Shown: positions 1 through 6,021 of the stretch, one piece after another | Numbering within the stretch: position 1 is the stretch's first letter | Layout: every line of letters begins with the position of its first letter | DNA from: Flavobacteriales bacterium | GTDB taxonomy: Bacteria; Bacteroidota; Bacteroidia; Flavobacteriales; Flavobacteriaceae | Direction: 5' to 3' | DNA: 6,021 bases | Assembly: GCA_027008965.1 (NCBI GenBank) | Contig: JALVDN010000008.1 | Location: 1-6,021, forward strand | Program-made: the position numbers and the translations under genes | The notes under the pieces: model-generated | Seen by the model: the letters and a program-made list of their open reading frames with translations, nothing else | What the model was told of the DNA's origin: nothing | The model's database searches: none

Positions 1-3000
1 AGGTATTTCCACTAGTGACTTCAACTTGTTCAATACTATCTAAACTAACACTAGTTAAATCCATACTTGAATCAACTATTAGCGTATCACTACCGCCAGA
101 TCCATTTATAGATGAGGGTAGGGTGGTGAGAGTTATCGTATCATCAGCAGATGAGCCTACTATAGTATCACTTCCATTTCCATCATTTATAGCAAATGAG
201 CCAGTAAATCCACTCAAATCAATTCCACTAGCATCAACACTAGCACCACTATTGGCTAAATTGATAGTTACACTTCCACTACCAGTTAGTGTTAAGTTTG
301 ATAGATCATGAGCATTTTGAGCATTGATAACGAGTGCTGAAGCATCCTCTATAGTTATACTTTTACCATCTACATGATTACCATCTACACTAAATGTACC
401 AGCTGTGATATTTATCTTATCAACTCCTCCTAAGTTATCGCTTGAACTTAAACTAAGAGTTGAAGCTACTATCATAATAAGCCCATTTGTAAGAGAGCTT
501 GTTATGTTTGCATAGTTGTTATTTCCACTAGTTCCTGCATTAAACTCTACTTTACCACTTCCAGTGAAATTTAAAGTTTGATTATTTAATTTTGCACTAT
601 TGATAGTTGCATCATTTGTATCTACATCAATTATCTGGATATTTGAGTAATTTATGTTGGCTAAATTTAAATTATTTGCATTTAATTTTAATGTATCAGA
701 GCCACCTTGAGCATCTATAGTATCAATTTCTGAATCGATTGTAATTATGTTATCTCCACTATTTCCTGTTATATTTAGTGCTTGTGTGTTTAAACTAACA
801 TCTACATTGATATTTGCACTTCCATCTAGTACTAAATTTTCTATATTTGTCTGATTTCCATCTAGTGTTAGAGTAGTGTTATTTGTAGATGAAGTAAAGC
901 GTAAGGTATCAGTACCTCCTTTTGCATCAATGCTCTTTAGGTTTGTAGTTGAATCAACACTAATGGTATCATTTTGATCTGAAGTTATAAATGATTCTAC
1001 ATTTGTGATTGTATCTGTATTTGTCCCATCACTTATAGTATCAGTAGATCCAAGAGTGAGAGTTAGTGCATCAGATTCAGAGCTATAATCAACTATATCA
1101 CTATCATTTGTTGCATAACCATCTATACTAATACCAGTTACATCACCACTAAAAGTATCACTAAAACCAGAGCCTATAAAGTTTTCAATTGATGAAAAAT
1201 AATCGGTCTTATTTCCTCCATCGTTTGTGCTCTGGGAGTTGTTTATGTCTATTGTTACACTATTTGTAGCATTTTCATATGATAGTGTATCATCTCCACT
1301 GCCTCCTACAAAGCTATTAATTTGTGCAACTTCTCCTTTAAATGTATCATTGCCACTTGATCCTATGACATGCTCTATTGCAGTTAGTGTATCTGTACCA
1401 ACTCCTGATCCACTATCATTTTGCAAATCAACACTAACTCCACTTGCACTACTATAATCAACCCAATCTTCACCACTTCCACCATCAAGAGTATTTACTC
1501 CTGCTCCTCCACTTAGAGTATCATTACCAGCTTTTGCTTCTAATATATTATCCTCACTATCACCTACTATAGTATCAACCCCTGAAGTACCTATAACATT
1601 TTCGACATTTTTTAAAGTAGTTGTTCCAACTGTAACATTTGTTGAGCCATTAAGAGTTAAATCAATAGAGCTATAAGAGCTAAAATCTATAGTATCACTT
1701 CCAGCTCCTCCATCAATACTGTCACTTCCAGTTGATACAATTATAGTATCATTATCAGATCCTCCATCAATACTATCATCTCCAACTCCCCCATCTATAT
1801 AATCATCTCCTGCACCTCCTGATAGATCATCATTTCCCGCCAATCCATAAAGCGTATCATCTCCACCATTACCTATAAAACTATTAGCAGATGAGTTTCC
1901 ATAAGCGATATCATTAGTAGCTCCAAACCTTATATGTTCAATGTTAGATAGGGTATTTGTTCCATAACCGGTTGAAGTTTCTGCACTTATACCTCCTTGG
2001 GTAGTCGTATCAAGATTTACACTAACATTGTTACTTGATAATTCATAATAAACCCAATCTTCACCACTTCCTCCATCAAGAGTGTTAGTTCCACTATTGG
2101 CATATAAAGTATCATCTCCTGCATTTCCATATAGTGTATCATCACCGCCTCTTGAATAGAGATAATCATTTCCATCATTTCCTATTAAAATATTTGAATC
2201 ATTGGTTCCTAAAATGCTATCATTCCCACTTCCACCCTCAGCATTTTCAACATTTAAAACACTTTGAGTATTTGTACCATATGTTAAATTATTTGCAGTA
2301 GAAGATAAATCCACTGTTGTATCACTATTTGTTAAAAAAATTTTATCAACTCCATCTCCACCATCTATATAATCATCTCCATCACTTATATAGATACTAT
2401 CATCTCCAGCATCCATTAATAGTGAATTTGTAGCTGAGTTGCCTCTAAAGGTATCATTAGCAGTTGTACCTGTTAAATTTTCTATATTTGTTATGCTCTC
2501 ACTATTTCCAAATGCATCTGTTATAGATCCATCTATAGTTGCTACAACTCCTGAAGTTCCATTTTTAAAAATAACTGTATCTTCTCCATCTCCGCCATCA
2601 ATCGTTTCAATCCCCTCATCATCATGTAATACATCATCACCACTATTACCATTTAGAGTATCATCTCCTGCTTCGCCTTTTAGTGTATCATCTCCACCAC
2701 CTCCATCTATATAATCAGATCCATCTCCACCATAGAGTGTATCTATATCAGCTCCACCATAAAGACTATCATCTCCACTATCACCAAAAATGACATCGCT
2801 TGATCCTTCTCCATATATAGTATCTACGCCATCTCCTCCATAAACTTCATCACTTCCACTTCCAGCATTTATAAAATCACTTCCTCCCCAACCATATATC
2901 GTATCGGCTCCATTATATGTATAAATAACATTATTTTGATCATCAAAACTAATCGTATCTTTGATACTGCTAGTGCTATTGGTATAGATATTTTGAAACT

Positions 3001-6000
3001 CTATATTATTATTGCCACTCTGTTTTGCTACAAAATCTGTATCTCCACTTCCATCAGTAAAACTATAAAAATCAAATGTTCCAACACCATCAACTGTTTT
3101 TGAAGTAGTTGAGTTAAAATTACCGCTTAAATCTTTGATTTGAAAATTTATTGGATTTGATCCACTATATATACCATTTAGAGTATTTGTACCACCTCCA
3201 CCTATAAATGTATCTGATCCAGACTCAAAGTATGCCGTATCATTTCCATCTCCTAAAGAGACAATATCATCTCCTCCCTCATCATAAACAACATCATTTC
3301 CACCATTCATGATAAATATATTATTTTCATTTGTTCCATTTACACTCTCAGAGGCACTGCCTCCTAAAATATTTTCAAAATTACTTGTATTCTTATCTAC
3401 ATTTAATCTAAAACCACTAATAGCTACCTTTTCAAGTCCAATCCAATCACCTTTGATCTCACCACCACTTCCTCCATCTAATATATCTACTCCGTCAGAT
3501 AGATAGATAGTATCATCTCCACCTTCACCCAAAAGAGTATCATTATTATCACTACCACTTAGTGTATCATTGTCACTTGATCCTAGAACTCTCTCTATAG
3601 AAACTAGGGTATCTATATTTCCATAACCATCATTTAAAACTCTATTTTGAGATAGATCAACTTCTATATTTTGAGTAAAGTTAGCATCTCCAAAAAGATT
3701 ATCAAATGCAACTGTATCTATATTATCTCCGCCATTAATGGTATCAACTCCATCACCACCATAAAGTGTATCATTTTGATCACCACCATCTAATGTATCA
3801 TTTCCACTATTTCCAATTAATGTATCACTATCATTACTACCATAAAGGATATCATTTCCATCACCGCCACTTAATGTATCATTTCCATCACCGCCATTTA
3901 ATGTATCATCTCCATCTCTACCATCTATGGTATCATGTCCTCCATTTCCTATTAAATAATTACTGTTTGAATCACCTTTTAATATATCATTTCCTGCACC
4001 AGTGTTTAAATTTTCAATACTTGTTATAACATCTAACTCTTGATTACCATATCCATCATCCAATAAATCTCTACCCTCTAAATCGATATTTACACTATTG
4101 GCAAAATTATTATCAAATAATATCCAATCAGATCCATCTCCTCCATCATACTGATCTATGCCACCACTTCCAATGAAAATATCATCTCCAACCTCTCCAA
4201 ATAAATAATCATTTCCACTTCCACCATACAAATAATCATTTCCACTTCCACCATACAAATAATCATTTCCACCATTTGCATGAATACTATCACTACTAGA
4301 TCCCCCATAAAGAGTATTATCTCCACTACTTCCTTTTATGGTATCTTGATAATTTGATCCTATAACATTTTCAATCTCTTGTATAGATACTATTCCTGTT
4401 GCACTTTGATCAAGAGTAACTACAATACCACTAGTACTATCTTCAAAGCTTAGTGTATCTTCTCCATCTCCTCCAATTACGCTATCATTTCCAAGTGTTG
4501 CGATGATCGTATCATCTCCAGCATTTGCCAAAATTGTATTTTCAAACTCATCTCCTTTTATTGTATCTGCAAATTTTGATCCTATGATATCGTCTATATT
4601 TGAAAGTTGATCTTTTGTACCATATCCATCATCTATAACTTCAGCACTTTGATCACCGCCACTTTGATCCAAAAATATCTTTATACCATTATTTATCGTA
4701 TCTTCATCAAAGCTTATAGTATCATTATCACCACTTCCACCATCAATTATATCTGCTCCTTTTTGACCTTTTATAGTATCATTTCCACTTCCACCATATA
4801 ATAGATCATCTCCTATACCACCCCATAGAGTATCATCATCACCCTCAGCATAAAATGTATCATTATAGTCTATCCCACTAAGAGCAGTTCCATCAAATCC
4901 TTTTAAAGTATCAGCTTTGTTTGTGGCATAAATTATCTCTACATGATCTCTTAGTTGGTCAATTCCTTCATCACCTGCATCTATACTTCCAAAATCATTT
5001 CCACTTCCATCTTTTAAAGTTGCTGTTATAGCATTATTTTTAGATCGATAATCAAGAGTATCACTTCCATCTCCACCCTCAATTGTATCATTTCCACTTC
5101 CTGTTTTAAATAGATCATCTCCTGCTTCACCAAAAAGCTGATTTGATCCAGAATCACCCATGATGGTATCTCCACCATCTCCACCTCTTAGTATATCATC
5201 TCCACTTCCAGCACTTATAGTATCACTTCCTGCACCACTTTCAATTGTATCATCTCCCTCTTTTGCATCAATGATATCAGCTCCATCTCCACCAATAAGA
5301 GTATTGGATAAGGTATTTCCATATAGTGTATCATCATAATCTGTTGCGATAATTTTTTCTATATTTGATACTCTATCTTCTATAGCATTACCACTATCTT
5401 GATATCCATCATCACTTATTATCTCTGAAGCCAAATCAAGAATAACTCTATTTGTAGCTAACGAAAAATCTAGCGTATCATTTCCATCTCCACCATCAAA
5501 AATATCTTTTCCTTTTGAGGCTATTAGTGTATCATCCCCCATATATCCATCTATTGTATTTATGATACTAAAATTATCATCCCCTTTTATCGTATCACTA
5601 TTTTTAGTCCCTTTTACATTTTCTACGCTCGAAGTTGTATCATAATTTGATGCGTTTGAACTATCAGCAATTTTTATATTTGAAAGATCAGCATTAATTG
5701 AAGTATTATCACTTATATAACTATAATCAGCCCAATCATTACCATCTCCACCATCTAATAAATCACCATCCAAACCACCTTGTAAAAAATCCTCTCCAGC
5801 TTCTCCAAGCAGTGAATCAGCTCCACCAAGACCTCTTATGCTATCACTTCCATCTCCACCTTGTAGAGTATTTACACTACTATCGCCTATAATTGTATCA
5901 TCATTGGATGATCCTAAAATATTTTGAATATTTAAGATAGTATCACTCCCCTCACCAGTAACTAATGAGTTTGATATATCAGCTTTAATAGCTGTAGAAG

Positions 6001-6021
6001 ATGAGCTATAATCTAGCGTAT
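1..6021 (-). CDS. Giant RTX-family calcium-binding repeat protein, internal fragment lacking both ends
   Basis: A single reverse frame is open for 2006 codons, so the gene runs off both edges. The translation has roughly 80 GGxGxDxLx nonapeptides, the RTX beta-roll motif in which the aspartates bind calcium. They alternate with linkers that typically read 'GVSVDL...GTDTL..IENVIGSS..DT..G'. I saw no cysteine, two prolines, about 15 arginines and 7 tryptophans; Asp, Gly, Asn, Ser and Thr dominate, so the protein is strongly acidic. This is typical of type I-secreted extracellular proteins that fold on meeting external calcium. The last 295 visible residues look like the C-proximal region of RTX S-layer proteins such as RsaA or SapA. 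No protease, lipase, toxin or transmembrane segment is visible. In-frame Met codons (for example 5540-5542 and 5159-5161) lie within repeats and are not credible starts. A giant adhesin, an S-layer-like protein or another surface protein are all possible; the family call is secure, the function is not. Confidence 0.97.
2..886 (-). other. C-proximal beta-strand region resembling RTX S-layer proteins
   Basis: These 295 residues are rich in Thr, Ser, Asn, Leu, Ile and Val in alternating strand-like patterns (LTLDGNQTN, LNITGNSG, LTLTGSGSVTINLANSG, VDASGIDLSGFTGS). IENLVLDG (821-844), SNIQIIDVD (620-646) and SIEQVEVTSG (8-37) echo the linker anchor at wider spacing. A few RTX-like turns remain (QGGSDTLKL, GNGSDTIVG, GGSDTLIVD). 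In known RTX S-layer proteins, 'xVDASGxxG' strands stand close to the C-terminal RTX repeats and type I secretion signal. By analogy the C-terminus may be near, but no stop codon is reached before position 1. LIMIVAST near 450-480 is hydrophobic but too short to be a membrane segment. Confidence 0.7.
887..1441 (-). repeat. Short linker modules 15-17 with few RTX repeats
   Basis: Three anchors follow each other closely: AIEHVIGSS (1355-1381), SSIENFIGS (1169-1195) and TNVESFITS (980-1006), about 62 residues apart. Module 15 has one good nonapeptide (GGSGDDTLS). Modules 16 and 17 have only remnants (GYATNDSDIVDYSS, AKGGTDTLRFTSS). The linker strands GVSVDL, SVTIDI and LTLTLG are well kept. The linker fold seems to be retained while the calcium-binding roll shrinks, which leads into the C-proximal region. 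Confidence 0.82.
1442..2035 (-). repeat. RTX modules 13 and 14
   Basis: The module 13 linker has STGYGTNTL and the anchor SNIEHIRFG (1922-1948). It is followed by about seven repeats (1682-1876), such as GNGGDDTLY, GLAGNDDLS, GGAGDDYID, GGVGDDSID and GGAGSDTID, ending DFSSYS. Module 14 has the linker SIDLTLNGSTN and the anchor KNVENVIGTS (1583-1612). Three repeats follow, and it closes with TLDGGSGEDWVDYSSAS, Trp at 1463-1465. Its closing DNA is almost identical to that of module 12. Confidence 0.88.
1460..1492 (-). repeat. 33-bp dispersed repeat, copy B
   Basis: Second copy of the TLDGGSGEDWV-encoding segment. The flanks outside the 33 bases diverge quickly in both directions, although the protein stays similar (an N-T-L turn upstream, Y-S/Y-E downstream). 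Gene conversion or an old duplication of a two-module unit would explain it. Confidence 0.93.
2036..2557 (-). repeat. RTX modules 11 and 12
   Basis: The module 11 linker is TSGVVATIDG and onward, with FGNSES and the anchor TNIENLTGT (2465-2491). Three repeats follow, ending GGDGVDKIFL. The module 12 linker is DTTVDLSS and onward, with YGTNTQ and the anchor LNVENAEGGS (2228-2257). About five repeats follow, including SRGGDDTLY and GNAGDDTLY, closing with TLDGGSGEDWVYYE, Trp at 2054-2056. The numbering counts the atypical segment plus the dense block as module 10. Confidence 0.87.
2051..2083 (-). repeat. 33-bp dispersed repeat, copy A
   Basis: This segment encodes the module-closing sequence TLDGGSGEDWV. 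It matches 1460-1492 at 32 of 33 bases; the only difference is T at 2072 against A at 1481. The two copies are 591 bp (197 codons) apart. Confidence 0.93.
2558..2941 (-). repeat. Densest RTX block (about 13 nonapeptides)
   Basis: After DQNNVIYTYNG, nonapeptides run with little interruption from about 2914 down to 2567: NGADTIYGW, GGSDFINAG, GGDGVDTIY, GEGSSDVIF, GDSGDDSLY, GGADIDTLY, GGDGSDYID, GGGGDDTLK, GEAGDDTLN, GNSGDDVLH. The block closes with GIETIDGG and GGDGEDTVIF. Lengths are regular, as expected for a continuous parallel beta-roll with calcium between turns. HDDEGIETID near the end replaces the Asp ligand with Glu. This is the largest predicted calcium-binding cassette in the window. 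Confidence 0.92.
2942..3172 (-). other. Atypical 77-residue segment almost free of RTX motifs
   Basis: This stretch begins IYSGSNPINFQIKDL, includes VGTFDFYSFTDGSGDTDFV and NNNIEFQNIY, and ends SSIKDTISFD. It is rich in Phe and Asn, holds one of only two prolines seen (codon 3152-3154), and has no clear nonapeptide and no typical SNIENVIGS anchor. IEFQNIY may be a very divergent anchor, in which case it is an expanded linker. It could also be a small globular insert between two beta-roll halves. I cannot assign a domain family. Confidence 0.6.
3173..3697 (-). repeat. RTX modules 8 and 9, short and degenerate
   Basis: The module 8 linker has VLNDGYGNIDTL and the anchor SIERVLGSS (3575-3601). 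It carries three or four repeats, then GGSGGEIKGDWIGLEK, where the usual 'GxDW' closing motif is interrupted and Trp is at 3443-3445. The module 9 linker is short, with the anchor SNFENILGG (about 3359-3385). Its repeats are mostly reduced versions: NGGNDVV, EGGDDIV, GDGNDTA, SGSDTF. It ends GGGGTNTLNG, where the calcium-binding Asp is replaced by Asn. Calcium binding is probably weaker here than in modules 6 and 7. Confidence 0.82.
3698..4108 (-). repeat. RTX module 7, longest regular nonapeptide run of the first half
   Basis: The linker starts NFANSVNIDLEG, holds LLDDGYGNQ, and has its anchor TSIENLNTG at about 3998-4024. About nine nonapeptides follow in almost unbroken register (3701-3961), with the closest matches to consensus in the window: GRDGDDTLN, GGDGNDTLS, GGDGNDILY, GNSGNDTLD. 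The run ends GGDNIDTVAFDN. Two units, GSNDSDTLI and GGDQNDTLY, have the central glycine replaced by Asp or Gln. Confidence 0.9.
3851..3904 (-). repeat. Near-perfect 27-bp tandem repeat, two copies
   Basis: Copy 1 (3851-3877) and copy 2 (3878-3904) differ only at one base (C at 3870, T at 3897). Each encodes one nonapeptide of the form LNGGDGNDT or LSGGDGNDI. The same 27-base periodicity continues with more divergence on both sides, through about 3740-3940. Confidence 0.9.
4109..4699 (-). repeat. RTX modules 5 and 6
   Basis: Module 5 has a linker with IDDGYGTKDQ and the anchor SNIDDIIGS (4577-4603), then about three weak repeats and the closing GGDGEDTLSFED. The module 6 linker is short (STSGIVVTLDQSATG) with the anchor QEIENVIGS at 4355-4381. 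About seven repeats follow (4112-4321), ending in GGDGSDWILFD with Trp at 4124-4126. Three consecutive Y-L-Y/F repeats in module 6 are encoded by nearly identical DNA and are listed separately. Confidence 0.88.
4203..4272 (-). repeat. Perfect 27-bp tandem repeat, about 2.6 copies
   Basis: Positions 4203-4229 and 4230-4256 are identical base for base, and the third copy matches from 4257 to 4272 before diverging. Each unit encodes exactly one RTX nonapeptide, GGSGNDYLY on the coding strand. Most neighbouring nonapeptides differ at many bases, so perfect identity here suggests recent duplication by slippage or unequal recombination. Because the unit is one codon-true nonapeptide, gain or loss of copies would keep the frame. 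Confidence 0.95.
4700..5461 (-). repeat. RTX modules 3 and 4
   Basis: The module 3 linker carries the DDGYQ motif and the anchor SNIEKIIA (5345-5368). About nine nonapeptides follow (5045-5335), ending GGDGSDTLDYR. The module 4 linker is longer and less typical (KDGSGNDFGSIDAGDEG), with the anchor HVEIIYAT at 4922-4945. About five repeats follow, including GDDDTLWGG with a Trp inside the roll. The final repeat of module 4 (4721-4740) reads GGSGDNDTI, one residue longer than the nonapeptide pattern, so the register slips by one codon just before the next linker. Confidence 0.88.
5462..6019 (-). repeat. RTX modules 1 and 2 (residues 1-186)
   Basis: The visible protein begins with the end of an earlier module (TLDYSSS), so at least one more RTX block lies upstream. 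Module 1 has its linker anchor NIQNILGSS at 5906-5932, then about five nonapeptides (GGDGSDSIR, GLGGADSLL, GEAGEDFLQ, GGLDGDLLD, GGDGNDWAD), and closes with DWADYS, Trp at 5732-5734. Module 2 has a linker with the anchor VENVKG at 5609-5626. Only about three loose repeats follow, including an irregular stretch around GYMGDDTL, and it closes with GGDGNDTLDFS. In the family, such linkers are predicted beta-strand caps between calcium-loaded beta-rolls. Confidence 0.9.

Noticed and set aside
15..311. Plus-strand open frame of 98 codons, Ser/Pro/Leu-rich
   Set aside because: It is antisense to the continuous reverse frame and reads the complement of Gly/Asp codons as Ser, Pro and Leu. It has no recognisable domain.
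1227..1457. Plus-strand open frame of 76 codons
   Set aside because: Antisense to modules 15 and 16; low-complexity Ser/Pro/Leu composition with no domain.
2334..2340. Run of seven A on the plus strand (T7 in the coding strand), considered as a frameshift site
   Set aside because: The frame continues unchanged on both sides, and a run of seven is common in AT-rich DNA.
2439..2714. Plus-strand open frame of 91 codons with a Ser/Pro-rich tail
   Set aside because: The SSP periodicity is the complement of GGxGxD codons; antisense to module 11 and the dense RTX block.
3309..3506. Plus-strand open frame of 65 codons
   Set aside because: Antisense to modules 8 and 9, with no family signature.
3497..3510. 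Short AGAT tetranucleotide run, considered as a phase-variation tract
   Set aside because: Only three and a half units; too short to call a slippage switch, and the frame is intact.
3766..4029. Plus-strand His/Tyr-rich open frame with a nine-residue MYHFHHRHL-like period, resembling a metal-binding repeat protein
   Set aside because: The period of nine comes from the 27-bp nonapeptide-coding units on the other strand. It is a frame artefact of the RTX repeats.
4607..4801. Plus-strand open frame rich in Ile, Thr and Tyr
   Set aside because: Antisense shadow of modules 4 and 5; no start context or domain.
5698..5892. Plus-strand His/Tyr/Leu-rich open frame
   Set aside because: Antisense shadow of the module 1 RTX repeats.
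1..6021. CRISPR-like array, because of regularly spaced short repeats
   Set aside because: The repeats are 27-bp coding units in one open frame without unique spacers of constant length.

Overview
The whole window lies inside one very large gene on the minus strand. One reverse frame (codons at plus positions 2-4 up to 6017-6019) is open throughout. I read all 2006 codons and found no stop, so both the true start (beyond position 6021) and the true stop (before position 1) are outside the window. The visible part alone is about 200 kDa.

The product is an RTX (repeats-in-toxin) type calcium-binding protein. Roughly 80 copies by eye of the glycine/aspartate nonapeptide GGxGxDxLx are arranged in blocks. 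Between the blocks are linkers of about 30-60 residues that end in a conserved anchor resembling S-N-I-E-N-V-I-G-S. Proteins of this build are normally exported by a type I secretion system (ABC transporter, membrane fusion protein, TolC-like pore) and fold outside the cell on binding calcium. They serve as giant adhesins, S-layer-like proteins or other surface proteins. No enzymatic domain is visible, and neither the secretion signal nor the transporter genes are in the window.

Layout in protein order (high to low coordinates): 6019-4109, six linker-plus-repeat modules; 4108-3698, the longest regular repeat run in the first half; 3697-3173, two shorter, degenerate modules; 3172-2942, an atypical segment nearly free of RTX motifs; 2941-2558, the densest RTX block; 2557-1442, four more modules; 1441-887, three short modules in which the RTX repeats almost vanish; 886-2, a Thr/Ser/Asn/Leu-rich beta-strand region resembling the C-proximal part of RTX S-layer proteins.

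Organism: the DNA is AT-rich (about 30-42% GC in sampled lines). Asp is almost always GAT, Gly is mostly GGA, and Arg is rare. This fits a low-GC Gram-negative, and Campylobacterota (Sulfurimonas, Arcobacter or Campylobacter relatives) is my best guess from composition and protein style only. There is no RNA gene, mobile element, CRISPR array, promoter or terminator that I can support. The open frames on the plus strand are antisense shadows of the repeats.
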